Shown here: positions 7,962 through 19,435 of the stretch, piece after piece
Numbering within the stretch: the first letter of the stretch is position 1
Layout: each line of letters begins with the position of its first letter
NCBI RefSeq assembly: GCF_009857815.1
Contig: NZ_WVVW01000002.1
Span: 558,001-622,000, forward strand
DNA: 64,000 bases
Source: Pseudomaricurvus sp. HS19
Lineage (GTDB): Bacteria > Pseudomonadota > Gammaproteobacteria > Pseudomonadales > Cellvibrionaceae
Reading direction: 5' to 3'
Position numbers and translations under genes: made by a program
The notes under the pieces: generated by a model
What the model was told of the DNA's origin: nothing
Database searches by the model: none
What the model saw: only the letters and a program-made list of their open reading frames with translations

Positions 7962-10900
7962 ATGCCCGGCAACAGGTCTTCCGCGTACGCCGCAACTACA
8001 ACCGCTGGGTCGCCAATGAGACCCTCGAAGATTACGCCCTGCGCTTCACCGCCAAGAAGGCGCGCCGCTGGACCGCGGCCCGTATCTCCAATACCGCCCT
8101 GGGGGCGATCTCTTTTCTCGCGCTGGAAGCCATAGGCGGCGCCATTACCGTTACCCACGGTTTTACCAACGCGGTCGCCGCCACACTGGCGGTAGGCCTG
8201 ATCATTTTCCTCACTGCCATCCCCATCTGCTACCACGCCGCCAGACAGGGCGTGGATATCGACCTGCTCACCCGCGGCGCCGGCTTCGGCTACATTGGCT
8301 CTACCATCACCTCGCTGATCTACGCCAGTTTTACCTTTATCTTTTTTGCCCTTGAGGCCGCCATCCTGGCGCTGGCGCTGCAGTTAACGCTGGATTGCCC
8401 CCTCTACCTCGGGTACTTCATCAGCGCCGTGATTGTAATTCCGCTGGTGACCCACGGTATTACCCTGATCAGCCGCTTCCAGGTGTGGACCCAGCCGCTG
8501 TGGCTGGTGCTGCAACTGCTGCCGCTGATCTGTATCGCCCTGCAGTCGGAGGACGCGCTGGCATTGTGGGCCAACTACACCCCGCCGGGGGAGGCGCCGG
8601 GCTTTAACCTAATGGCCTTTGGTGCGGCGGCGGCAGTGCTGTTTTCGCTGATCGCCCAGGTGGGTGAGCAGGTGGATTTTCTGCGCTTTATGCCAGCGGA
8701 TAAAAAGCCGGGACCACGCTGGTGGGGCGCGCTGCTGATGGCAGGCCCTGGCTGGATCATCAGTGGCACCATCAAGATCCTGATTGGCTCTTTCCTGGCG
8801 GTGCTGGCACTGAGCCACGGCGTCGGTATGACCCAGGCCACCGATCCCAACTACATGTACCTGACGGCGTTTGGCTACGTCACCTCCTCGCCGGAGCTGA
8901 TGCTGATCCTCACCGGTACCTTTGTGGTGTTGTCGCAGTTAAAGATTAACGTCACCAACGCCTACGCCGGTTCCATTGCCTGGTCCAATTTCTTCTCCCG
9001 CCTTACCCACAACCACCCGGGGCGGGTGGTATGGCTGGTGTTCAATGTCGCCATCGCGCTGATGTTGATGGAGCTGGGTATCTACCGGGTGCTGGAAGAG
9101 ATCCTGTCGGTCTACTCCATTGTCGCAGTGGCCTGGGTGGGTACTCTGGTTGCTGACCTGGTGATCAATCGGCCGCTGAAGCTGCGGCCGGCAGCGATGG
9201 AGTTCAAGCGCGCGCACCTCTACGACATCAACCCGGTGGGCGTAGGCTCCATGCTGATCGCCTCGGTGGTGGGCTTTGTGTCGCTCAGTGGGGTGCTGGG
9301 TGAGGCGGCGCAGGCACTCTACTCTTTCGCCACCCTGCTGTGCTGTTTCATCGCAGCACCACTGATCGCCTGGCTGACCCGCGGCCAGTACTACATCGCC
9401 CGCGAGCCGGTCATCATCAGCGATGCTCCCTCCCACCGCTGCTGCATTTGCGAACACCATTTTGAACACGAGGATATGGCGCACTGCCCCGCCTACGCCG
9501 GCCCCATCTGCTCCCTGTGCTGTTCGCTGGATGGCCGCTGCCACGACATGTGCAAGACCGACGCGCGCTTCTCCGAACAGATTGTCGGCGCACTGGGCAA
9601 GATCATGCCCGCCAACTGGGTAGCACGACTGAACAGCCGGGTGGGACACTTCCTTGGCCTGTTCTTCTTTATCAGTGTGGTGATGGCAGCGCTGCTGTCG
9701 CTGGTTTTTTTCCAGCTCACCCTCGACTCAGAAATGGCACCAGGGCCGATCATGACGGCGCTGATCAATGTCTATTACATTTTGCTGATTGTCTGTGGTG
9801 TCGCGGCCTGGATGTACACCCTCGGCCACGAGAGCCGGCGCTTCTCGCAGGAGGAGACCCGCCACCAGACCAAATTGCTGATGAACGAGATTGAGGCGCA
9901 CAAACAGACTGACCTGCAACTGCAGAAGTCGATGAAGATTGCCGACGCCGCCAACGCCGCCAAGAGCCGTTACCTCACCGGCATCAGCCATGAACTGCGC
10001 TCCCCCCTGAACGCCATCATGGGCTACGCGCAGCTGCTGGATAAAGACACTGACATCGCGCCCAAAAGGCGCGAGGCACTGGCCATTATCCGCCGCAGCA
10101 GTGAGTACCTGTCGGACCTGATCGAAGGCCTGTTGGACATCTCCCGCATTGAGGCCGGACGACTGGAATTGAACATGACGGAAGTGGATCTGGGCGCGCT
10201 GCTGGAACAGCTGGTGAGCATGTTCCGTCTGCAGGCCCAGGCCAAGGGCATCGAGTTTGAATTTGACCGCTTAACGCCGCTGCCACAAACGGTACGCGCC
10301 GATGAAAAACGCCTGCGCCAGATTCTGATCAACCTGCTCTCCAACGCCGTGAAATATACCCACTCCGGCAAGGTACGCTTCTCGGTCAGCTATCGCAGCC
10401 TGGTGGCGGAGTTCACCATCGAGGATTCCGGTGTCGGTATCGACGAAGAGAACATGGAGCGCATCTTCCGCCCGTTCGAGCGGGTACGCAAAGCCGGCGA
10501 GCCACACGTCACCGGCACCGGCCTGGGACTGACCATCACCCGCCTGCTGACCGATATTATGGGCGGCGACCTGTCCGTAACCAGCACCCCGGGCAAAGGC
10601 AGCTGCTTCAACGTCAAACTGATGCTGTCCAGTACCACCAAACTTGCGGTCAGTGCCACACAGGATCGTCAGGTACTGGGCTACCACGGCGACACCAAGA
10701 CCATTTTTGTGGTGGACGACGAACCCACCCATCGCAGCCTGTTGCAGGACCTGCTGGAGCCGCTGGGCTTTAACATCGTACAGGCACCGGATGCGGGCGT
10801 ATGCCTGGAGATGCTGCGCCTGAGCGAGCAACCACCGGACCTGTTCCTGCTGGACATCACCATGCCCGGCATGAGTGGTTGGGAGCTGGCGCGCATACTT

Positions 10901-11317
10901 CGGCGCCAGTGGCCCAGATGCAAGATCTTCATGATCTCGGCCGACGCCTACCAGCGACCGCAGGAAGAGGAACTGACCGATCAGGTTGCTCCCAACGACG
11001 CCTACCTGGTGAAGCCGCTGAAAATCTCCCAGTTGTTGCCGATCATCAGCCAGCACCTGCCCATCGTCTGGCGTTACGCCCAACCGGAAGAGCCCAGCGC
11101 CGCGCCAGCCAGCACCCAGCCCCTGCCGCTGTCCGAGTCCAACAAACAGGACCTGATCCGGCTGGCAAAGATCGGTTACGCCAACGGTATCCGCGATTAC
11201 CTGGCCGGCTTGCGCGAAGAGCATCCGGAGTCATCCCAGTTGCTGGACCGCTTACAGGAACACGCACGGCACTTTAACTTCAGTGCCCTGATTAAATTAC
11301 TAGAGGAATCCCTATGA
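7958..11317 (+). CDS. hybrid sensor histidine kinase with NCS1 permease-like sensor domain
   Basis: An 1119-aa membrane protein. Residues 1-480 form an NCS1 nucleobase/cation symporter-like domain with about 12 helices, opening with RRNYNRWVANETLEDYALRF. A cysteine cluster follows (Cys495, 496, 498, 510, 518, 521, 522, 528, 532). Then come two more helices (about 565-585 and 600-620), a linker coiled coil, HisKA with phospho-acceptor His678 (ISHELRSPLN), a HATPase with N796, DSGVG and GTGLG boxes, a receiver domain with Asp966, and a 60-aa helical tail. TTG 7958 is the only start codon between the in-frame stop at 7922 and the conserved N-terminus. It overlaps the next gene by 4 bp. Comparable transporter-kinase fusions are CbrA and CrbS (with SSS domains). 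Ligand inferred: an amide, urea or related nitrogen compound. Confidence 0.88.
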   Translation: MNARQQVFRVRRNYNRWVANETLEDYALRFTAKKARRWTAARISNTALGAISFLALEAIGGAITVTHGFTNAVAATLAVGLIIFLTAIPICYHAARQGVDIDLLTRGAGFGYIGSTITSLIYASFTFIFFALEAAILALALQLTLDCPLYLGYFISAVIVIPLVTHGITLISRFQVWTQPLWLVLQLLPLICIALQSEDALALWANYTPPGEAPGFNLMAFGAAAAVLFSLIAQVGEQVDFLRFMPADKKPGPRWWGALLMAGPGWIISGTIKILIGSFLAVLALSHGVGMTQATDPNYMYLTAFGYVTSSPELMLILTGTFVVLSQLKINVTNAYAGSIAWSNFFSRLTHNHPGRVVWLVFNVAIALMLMELGIYRVLEEILSVYSIVAVAWVGTLVADLVINRPLKLRPAAMEFKRAHLYDINPVGVGSMLIASVVGFVSLSGVLGEAAQALYSFATLLCCFIAAPLIAWLTRGQYYIAREPVIISDAPSHRCCICEHHFEHEDMAHCPAYAGPICSLCCSLDGRCHDMCKTDARFSEQIVGALGKIMPANWVARLNSRVGHFLGLFFFISVVMAALLSLVFFQLTLDSEMAPGPIMTALINVYYILLIVCGVAAWMYTLGHESRRFSQEETRHQTKLLMNEIEAHKQTDLQLQKSMKIADAANAAKSRYLTGISHELRSPLNAIMGYAQLLDKDTDIAPKRREALAIIRRSSEYLSDLIEGLLDISRIEAGRLELNMTEVDLGALLEQLVSMFRLQAQAKGIEFEFDRLTPLPQTVRADEKRLRQILINLLSNAVKYTHSGKVRFSVSYRSLVAEFTIEDSGVGIDEENMERIFRPFERVRKAGEPHVTGTGLGLTITRLLTDIMGGDLSVTSTPGKGSCFNVKLMLSSTTKLAVSATQDRQVLGYHGDTKTIFVVDDEPTHRSLLQDLLEPLGFNIVQAPDAGVCLEMLRLSEQPPDLFLLDITMPGMSGWELARILRRQWPRCKIFMISADAYQRPQEEELTDQVAPNDAYLVKPLKISQLLPIISQHLPIVWRYAQPEEPSAAPASTQPLPLSESNKQDLIRLAKIGYANGIRDYLAGLREEHPESSQLLDRLQEHARHFNFSALIKLLEESL

Positions 11318-12219
11318 ATGCTTCCACGCCCAAAAAAGATGTGGTGTTGGTGGTCGACGATTCACCGGAAACCCTGGGTATGCTCAACGATACCCTGGAC
11401 CGGGCGGGAGTGACGGTATTGGTAGCACTGGAGGGCCAGCAGGCTCTGACCATTGCCGCCAGCATCACGCCCGATGTGATTCTCATGGACGCCATCATGC
11501 CCAACCTCGACGGCTTCGAAACCTGCAAGCGACTGAAAGGCATCAAGTCACTGGAACACATTCCGGTTATTTTCATGACCGGACTGACAGACACCGCCAG
11601 CATTGTGAAAGGGTTTGAGGCCGGCGGCGTCGACTACATTACCAAACCGGTCAACGGTGACGAGCTGATAGCGCGTATGCGGGTGCACCTGGCCAACGCC
11701 CGTGTCACCCAGAGTACCAAGCACGCCCTCGACAGCACCGGCCAATACCTGTTTGCCGCCACCCGCAACGGTCACCTGGCCTGGGCAACGCCCCAGGCCC
11801 ATCAACTGTTTGAGGACGCCGGGCTCAGCAAAGAGTGGCTGGCCACAGAACTGCCCGGCGCTCTGCAGGAGTTTCTGCAATCCTCCAACAAGGAGAGCGG
11901 CCTGCTGCTGGAAGGCAACGTGAAACCCCTCGATGTAAAGTTTATCAGCCAGACCAGTGGCAATGAGTTTCTGCTGCAATTGATTGATACAGACCGGCCA
12001 ACAGACGTTGAGCTGTTGCGGGCAGGCCTGGAGTTAACCGAGAAAGAAGCCCACGTCACCCTGTGGATTGCGCACGGCAAAACCAATCGCGAAATCGGTT
12101 TTATCCTTAACATGAGCCCGCGCACAGTGAACAAACACCTGGAGCAGATTTTCAATAAGATGGATGTTGATAACCGCACTGCGGCTGCTGTTGTGGCGGT
12201 AAAACTGTTGAACGAATGA
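11314..12219 (+). CDS. LuxR-family response regulator
   Basis: A 301-aa DNA-binding response regulator. The N-terminal receiver domain has the acidic pair VVDDS at 14-16, phospho-acceptor Asp59 (ILMDAIMP) and the conserved Lys in ITKPV. A middle linker of about 100 residues follows. The C-terminal LuxR/GerE helix-turn-helix (about 240-298) contains LTEKEAHVTLWIAHGKTNREI and MSPRTVNKHLEQIFNKMDV. Its ATG overlaps the kinase stop (ATGA), so the two are cognate partners. It is likely to control the divergent urt-ami operon. It has no ANTAR domain, so it works differently from the AmiR antiterminator. Confidence 0.9.
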   Translation: MNASTPKKDVVLVVDDSPETLGMLNDTLDRAGVTVLVALEGQQALTIAASITPDVILMDAIMPNLDGFETCKRLKGIKSLEHIPVIFMTGLTDTASIVKGFEAGGVDYITKPVNGDELIARMRVHLANARVTQSTKHALDSTGQYLFAATRNGHLAWATPQAHQLFEDAGLSKEWLATELPGALQEFLQSSNKESGLLLEGNVKPLDVKFISQTSGNEFLLQLIDTDRPTDVELLRAGLELTEKEAHVTLWIAHGKTNREIGFILNMSPRTVNKHLEQIFNKMDVDNRTAAAVVAVKLLNE

Positions 12220-12238
12220 GATCGGTCAGTGCTCAGGT

Positions 12239-12264
12239 TTGATCACCACCGTAGTGGTGATCAA
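12239..12264. terminator. hairpin between convergent regulator and SDR genes
   Basis: TTGATCACCAC and GTGGTGATCAA form a perfect 11-bp stem with loop CGTA, midway between two convergent stop codons. It lacks a clear T-run on either side, so it is a weak or factor-dependent terminator candidate. Confidence 0.55.
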
Positions 12265-12282
12265 TTGGCCACATGCCGGTGC

Positions 12283-13143
12283 TTAACGGATAACACAGGG
12301 ATACTGTTCGCGGGGTTCAATCTGGTGGGTGTCACGATAGGAAGGTGGCTGACGTCCGCCGGCATCGGTAAAACCGTAATGGATCGCCATCTCCGCACCA
12401 ATCACCGTTTTACCACTGAGGGACATTAACGCCGGGTCGTTGTAGAGATGCCAGATAACATGACCGGTAAACTCCGGCGTCTCGGTGATCTCTTCCAGGT
12501 AACCGTACTTTTCCCGATTGGATTCCATCAACAGCATCAAACGCTCGGCCTTCAGTGCCCCCATCCATACCGAGAGAGCGGCCACATTAAACGGCCGCAG
12601 GTCTTCAGCCATATCGGCGGCGAACTTATCCATACCCGCCTTATGAGCGCCGTACACCGGACCATAGACGTAGTGCACGGAACCGGACGCAGAGGTGAAC
12701 ATAATCAGGCCGTGTTGCTGCTTCACCATAATCGGCGCAGCGTAATAGCTGGCGATGTAGCTGCTGCGTAATCCCACGTCCAGCATGTCCGCAATGCCCG
12801 GATCCTTTTCCCAGAAATTGCCGGGCTTGGTGAGGTCATCGTGAATGGCACAGGCGTTATTCACCAGAATATCCAGTCGCCCCTGCTCACTCTGAACCTG
12901 TTCAAACAGTGCTTTCACTTCGTCATCGTTGCCGTGGTCTACGCGCACGGCAATGCCGGTCCCTCCCGCTGCCGTTACGGCATCGGCAGTCTCAAAGATA
13001 GTGCCGGGCAAGGGCGAATCACCCGGCTGCTGCGAACGGCCGGTGACATAGACGGTGCAGCCGTAACTGCCAAGGGCGATGGCGATACCGCGGCCGGCAC
13101 CGCGACTGGCGCCGGTGACCACCACAACCGGGGGCTGGGACAT
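12283..13143 (-). CDS. short-chain dehydrogenase/reductase (SDR)
   Basis: A 286-aa classical SDR oxidoreductase, probably NAD(P)-dependent and cytoplasmic. It has the glycine-rich cofactor loop TGASRGAGRG (10-19), NNA (93-95), a catalytic Ser in FTSASGS (about 149-151), and YGAHK with Tyr162 and Lys166. The substrate cannot be read from the sequence. It is convergent with the response regulator, stands alone, and is separated from the next leftward gene by about 160 bp. No feature links it firmly to the amide island. Confidence 0.85.
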   Translation of the reverse strand: MSQPPVVVVTGASRGAGRGIAIALGSYGCTVYVTGRSQQPGDSPLPGTIFETADAVTAAGGTGIAVRVDHGNDDEVKALFEQVQSEQGRLDILVNNACAIHDDLTKPGNFWEKDPGIADMLDVGLRSSYIASYYAAPIMVKQQHGLIMFTSASGSVHYVYGPVYGAHKAGMDKFAADMAEDLRPFNVAALSVWMGALKAERLMLLMESNREKYGYLEEITETPEFTGHVIWHLYNDPALMSLSGKTVIGAEMAIHYGFTDAGGRQPPSYRDTHQIEPREQYPCVIR

Positions 13144-13302
13144 GGGGAGTTCTCCTGTGACTTCTTATTCTTTTAGTCAGCGAAAATCACTACGCCGACA
13201 AACACTGGCGCTGCCACTCAGGGGAGTGTAACGCAATCCCAGGGTCGGGCGAAAAGGTGTGGTGGGGGGCGAAACAAGGTGCCGGCACATCCTTAATGAC
13301 AA

Positions 13303-14700
13303 TCAGAAGCTCATGGATTCTCCCAGGCGGGCAATGTGTGGCTTCCAGCCCTCTTCCTGCAGCTTCTCCTGCAATGCCTGCTTGGCTTCCTCTTCGCCAT
13401 GGACAAGAAAGAGTGTCGGCCGCCGTTCAAAATGGCCCAACCATGAGGCCAGTTGCTTCTGGCTGGCGTGGGCGGAAAAGCCGCCAAGGGTGTGAATCTT
13501 GGCGCGCACCGCCACCTCTTCCCCGGCCACACGCAGCGTCTCGGCGCCATCAATCAAAGCCCGCCCCGGCGTACCCACCGCCTGGTGCCCCACAAACACC
13601 ACGTGGGCACTGCGACGCCAGAGATTATGCTTGAGGTGGTGACGGATACGACCGCCGTTACACATACCGCTGCCGGCAATAATAATGGCGCCTTTCTCGA
13701 TACGGTTCAGTGCCATGGATTCGTCGGTGGTGGTGCTGTAGCGCAAGGTGGGCAGAAACTTGCTCAGGCGACCACCCACCACAGTCTGTAGTTCGGTCGC
13801 GTCCTCGTCGTTGTAGACGTGCTGGTAGCGGTGGTAGATCTCGGTCACCGCGATGGCCATGGGACTGTCCAGATAGACCGCCTGGTGGCGCAGCAGGCCA
13901 CGCTGGTAGAGTTCACCCAGGCGGAAAATAATTTCCTGGGTACGGCCCACCGCGAAGGAGGGAATGAGAATATTGCCACCGTTTTCCGACGCCTCACGAA
14001 TCACCTCTTCGAACTCTTCCAGGGTTTCCGACAGCGAACGGTGTTCACGATCACCGTAAGTTGATTCGATCATGATAGCGTCGGCTTCAGTGATCACTTC
14101 CGGGTCCCGCAGCAACGCCGCGCAACTGTTGCCGAGGTCACCGGAGAAGACCAGTTTTTTCCGGCGCCCATCTTCGTCGATGTACACTTCCACAATGGCA
14201 GACCCAAGGATATGTCCGGCGTCGCGGAAACAGATGCTCACATCCTCGGTCAGTTTGTGGCTGTGCCCATAGGGCAATCCAAGGCACTGGGTGAGCGTCT
14301 GCTGTACCGACTCTTCGGTATAGAGTGGATCGATGGGTTCCTTGCCGGCGCGGCGACGGCGTTTGTTCTCCCACTGGCTGTCACGTTCCTGCAGGGACGC
14401 CGCATCCTTCAGCAGCACCTCCAGCAGGTCACAGCTGGCCCGGGTCATATAAATGGAACCACCGTAGCCTTCATCCACCAGTTTCGGCAGACGCCCGGAG
14501 TGATCCAGGTGAGCGTGGGAGAGAACCACCGCATCCAGATCCGCTACGTGAAACGGAAATTTCTGGAAGTTGCGCGACTCCTCCTCCCGGGTTCCCTGGA
14601 ACAACCCGCAGTCCAGCAGGATTCTGGATTTCGACGTAATGAGCAGGTGCAGGGAGCCGGTGACCCCCTCCACAGCCCCGAGAAATTTCACCTGAGCCAT
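13303..14700 (-). CDS. MBL-fold/beta-CASP metallo-hydrolase (RNA-specificity type)
   Basis: A 465-aa metallo-beta-lactamase-fold hydrolase of the CPSF73-like class. The zinc motif SHAHLDHSG gives His62, His64, Asp66 and His67; a second metal ligand lies in FRDAGHILGSA. The beta-CASP insert contains MIESTYGDREH and IPSFAVGRTQEI. The C-terminal RNA-metabolising region has TLGGFSAHASQKQLASWL and FLVHGEEEAKQAL. Such proteins act as RNA endo- or exonucleases; the exact substrate is unknown. It is a single gene with ATG 14700. Confidence 0.88.
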   Translation of the reverse strand: MAQVKFLGAVEGVTGSLHLLITSKSRILLDCGLFQGTREEESRNFQKFPFHVADLDAVVLSHAHLDHSGRLPKLVDEGYGGSIYMTRASCDLLEVLLKDAASLQERDSQWENKRRRRAGKEPIDPLYTEESVQQTLTQCLGLPYGHSHKLTEDVSICFRDAGHILGSAIVEVYIDEDGRRKKLVFSGDLGNSCAALLRDPEVITEADAIMIESTYGDREHRSLSETLEEFEEVIREASENGGNILIPSFAVGRTQEIIFRLGELYQRGLLRHQAVYLDSPMAIAVTEIYHRYQHVYNDEDATELQTVVGGRLSKFLPTLRYSTTTDESMALNRIEKGAIIIAGSGMCNGGRIRHHLKHNLWRRSAHVVFVGHQAVGTPGRALIDGAETLRVAGEEVAVRAKIHTLGGFSAHASQKQLASWLGHFERRPTLFLVHGEEEAKQALQEKLQEEGWKPHIARLGESMSF

Positions 14701-14796
14701 AGATTTTCCGTATTGCTATTTCCCTGTGAGCCCTCAGTGTCGCGCAGATGCGACGGCGCAGGCAATGATGTACAACAAGCAGATGCTGACTGGCGC

Positions 14797-15120
14797 TTAA
14801 CCCGGGTACCAGCCGCTGCCCCACACATCCTGGCGGGATTCGGCTGAGGGCACCGGTTTCAGTTCGCGGCTCTCGCAATGCTGCATAATGTCCTGCCGAT
14901 AGTCGCCCTTGAACATGGGAATCTCATGGGTCTCGTCGCTCTCTTCCAGCTGGAAATAGAGCTGCATGGTCTCCGGCGGAAACACATGGACCAGTGCCCG
15001 GTGGGCCACCATCTGGTCGCCGTGCATAAAATCCTTGAACTGCAGGTAGGCGTCTTCAAAACTGTCACCGTGCAGGGTCATTTCACACTCGGTGGTAAAA
15101 CGGAATTTGATACTGGCCAT
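14797..15120 (-). CDS. small conserved protein of unknown function
   Basis: A 107-aa protein. The frame is open to 15507, but the start chosen is ATG 15120 (MASIKFRFTTECEMTLHG), preceded by AGGTTG and fitting protein-like composition. The upstream extension is proline- and serine-rich and looks non-coding. It has no signal peptide or membrane helix. It is acidic, with TLHGDSFEDAYLQFKDFMHG and a C-terminal stretch rich in Ser, Arg and Trp. I do not recognise the family. It is divergent from the MazG-like gene across about 210 bp. Confidence 0.6.
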   Translation of the reverse strand: MASIKFRFTTECEMTLHGDSFEDAYLQFKDFMHGDQMVAHRALVHVFPPETMQLYFQLEESDETHEIPMFKGDYRQDIMQHCESRELKPVPSAESRQDVWGSGWYPG

Positions 15121-15329
15121 AACAACCTCGCTAATCGTCACAGGTGTTAAGGTCACTATAGGCCTGAAAGAAGACTGTACGCAGCGCCTGGTTAAACGCT
15201 TTTGTTTTAAGGAGATGATCCCTAATTCGACATCAACCTCCGGGGGCGCGAGGGTGAACCCACAATCCCCAACGCCCAAAAAATAGAATACAACTATGAG
15301 AATAACTGGCGAATTGTTGGAGACTGGTA

Positions 15330-15698
15330 ATGAGTGATCTTGAACAGCTGAAGCAGGCATTGAGACAATTTGCCCGGGAGCGCGACTGGGATCAGTTTCA
15401 CTCACCGAAGAACCTGGCCATGGCGCTGACGGTGGAAGTTGCGGAGTTGGCAGAAATCTTTCAGTGGATGAGCGAACCACAGTCACAGGCTCCGGACGCG
15501 GCCACACTGGATCATATTGCCGAAGAGATTGCGGATATCCAGCTGTACCTGATACGCCTGGCGGACAAACTGGATATCGATATTGTCAGCGCTGCACAGC
15601 AGAAGTTTGTGAAAAACGAACGCAGGTATCCGGCGGAGCGGGTTCGTGGCAGCGCCCGGAAATACACCGCCTACACCGAGCATCAGGAGGATCAGTAG
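15330..15698 (+). CDS. MazG-like nucleotide pyrophosphohydrolase
   Basis: A 122-aa protein of the all-alpha NTP-PPase superfamily, short MazG/dCTPase-like class. It contains the metal-binding helix pair: KNLAMALTVEVAELAEIFQWM followed by HIAEEIADIQLYLIRLADKL. The EVAELAE and EEIADI motifs supply the Glu/Asp ligands for Mg2+. Proteins of this size hydrolyse non-canonical or excess NTPs, such as dCTP derivatives, to the monophosphate and PPi. ATG 15330 follows GGAGACTGGTA. It is convergent with gyrB and shares a bidirectional terminator with it. Confidence 0.87.
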   Translation: MSDLEQLKQALRQFARERDWDQFHSPKNLAMALTVEVAELAEIFQWMSEPQSQAPDAATLDHIAEEIADIQLYLIRLADKLDIDIVSAAQQKFVKNERRYPAERVRGSARKYTAYTEHQEDQ

Positions 15699-15746
15699 CG
15701 CTGCTATACAGGGCAACCGGTCTTGATACACTGGTCCACAGACCAC

Positions 15747-15785
15747 AAAAAAGGCCGGGACGAACAGGATCGCCCCGGCCTTTTT
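15747..15785. terminator. bidirectional terminator between mazG-like gene and gyrB
   Basis: A run of A, then GGCCGGG, a loop of about 15 nt, CCCGGCC and a run of T. The A-run and T-run on both sides allow rho-independent termination in both directions, fitting the convergent genes. Confidence 0.88.
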
Positions 15786-15832
15786 CTCATGCTTCTACCT
15801 TTTAAATCAAGGTAAAAAGCAATAGTAAGCAC

Positions 15833-18268
<2,436 letters not shown>

Positions 18269-18283
18269 TTAGCGTATTTGCTT

Positions 18284-19423
18284 TTATTCTTCCGGCAGCG
18301 GTCGAGGCTGGCCGGGCTCGTAGCGAGCCACTTGCACCCCGCCGTGTTCCACGTGAAACAACTTGTAATTCAAACTGCTGTAATCCGGCCAGGCTTCTAC
18401 CAACGCCGGCAACTCTACACCGGTGACGAACACCTGACTGCCCATCTCCTGCAGCCATCCAGCCAGCACAGCCCGGAAATCAACATCCAATTCAGCCGGC
18501 ATATCGTCTATCAGGTAGATACAGCGCCGTCCGGTGAGCTGCCGAAAGATCATCCCTTGCGCTATCAGCAGTGCGCTGACCACGATCTTTTGCTGGCCAC
18601 GAGACAGCAGATCTACCGCCGTCAGCTTGCCAACCTGAACCCGGATATCGGCACGATGAGGCCCTTGTCGGGTATACCCCAACTCCATATCCCTATCCAG
18701 GGTTTCGGTCAGCAGCTCCTCGAAGCTTTGCTCACTATCCCAACCCCGGTAGTAACGCAGACTGGTTTTGGCCACCTCACCGGGAAATCCCTCGATGAGC
18801 TCCCCAAAACAACCCTGCAAACGCTCAAAAGCCTGTGCCCTGCAGCGGTCCAGCACAGCGGCACACAGGGCCAATTCCCTATCCCAGGGCTGCAGGTATA
18901 AGCGGTCAATTTTATCACGTCTGAGCAGACTATTGCGGTGTTTCAGACACTTTTCGTAGCTCCTCCAGGCTGGATAGAATTCAGGTTCCACGTGAAACAC
19001 CAACCAATCCAGAAACTGTCGTCTAACCTCAGGCCCGCCCTCCAGCAACCCGAAGGAGTGCCCGTTCATTACCCTTACAGGCAGGGTTTCCGCCAGCTCT
19101 GCCGCTGACCGACAGACACTGCCCGCCTTCTTGATCAGCACCTGCCCACTGCGGTCTCGCTGCACACCCAGGGAGACTGGTGCCTGCAGCTGCTCATCCA
19201 GTACTTGACCATGCAGGGTGTAGGACTGCGCGTCGTGATTGATAACGGTTTTGTATTTACGCGAACGGAAGGAGCGCCCCATGGACAGGGTGCTGATGGC
19301 CTCCAGGATAGAGGTTTTACCACTGCCGTTAGGGCCGAAGAAGATATTGAGCTGCGGTGACAGCTCAATATCCAGGGACTTGATATTACGAAAGTCGTGC
19401 GCCAGCAGGCGACGCAGGGTCAT
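18284..19423 (-). CDS. recF: DNA replication and repair protein RecF
   Basis: SMC-like ATPase that helps load RecA at gapped DNA with RecO and RecR. It is 379 aa. Walker A is GPNGSGKTSILEAI (about residues 30-43), the signature region is LLSRGQQKIVVSALLIAQG, and Walker B is CIYLIDDMPAELD. It starts 12 bp after dnaN and is followed by gyrB. Two parS-like sequences lie inside the coding region (see separate entries), so the DNA carries a second, segregation-related function. Confidence 0.97.
   Translation of the reverse strand: MTLRRLLAHDFRNIKSLDIELSPQLNIFFGPNGSGKTSILEAISTLSMGRSFRSRKYKTVINHDAQSYTLHGQVLDEQLQAPVSLGVQRDRSGQVLIKKAGSVCRSAAELAETLPVRVMNGHSFGLLEGGPEVRRQFLDWLVFHVEPEFYPAWRSYEKCLKHRNSLLRRDKIDRLYLQPWDRELALCAAVLDRCRAQAFERLQGCFGELIEGFPGEVAKTSLRYYRGWDSEQSFEELLTETLDRDMELGYTRQGPHRADIRVQVGKLTAVDLLSRGQQKIVVSALLIAQGMIFRQLTGRRCIYLIDDMPAELDVDFRAVLAGWLQEMGSQVFVTGVELPALVEAWPDYSSLNYKLFHVEHGGVQVARYEPGQPRPLPEE
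18345..18360. promoter_or_regulatory. parS centromere site 1 (inside recF)
   Basis: TGTTCCACGTGAAACA matches the bacterial ParB-binding consensus TGTTNCACGTGAAACA at every defined position. It sits near the 3' end of recF, about 12.5 kb from parB. ParB/ParA encoded in this window would nucleate on it for origin segregation. Confidence 0.9.
18984..18999. promoter_or_regulatory. parS centromere site 2 (inside recF)
   Basis: GGTTCCACGTGAAACA matches the consensus except for the first base. It lies 639 bp from site 1, within the same recF frame, where it must also encode protein. Binding is likely but may be weaker than at site 1. Confidence 0.75.
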
Positions 19424-19435
19424 GCAGACACCCCA

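Noticed and set aside
14797-15507. 236-aa version of the small conserved protein
   Set aside because: The upstream 129 codons are Pro/Ser-rich and cover the divergent promoter region; ATG 15120 has AGGTTG and starts the compact domain.
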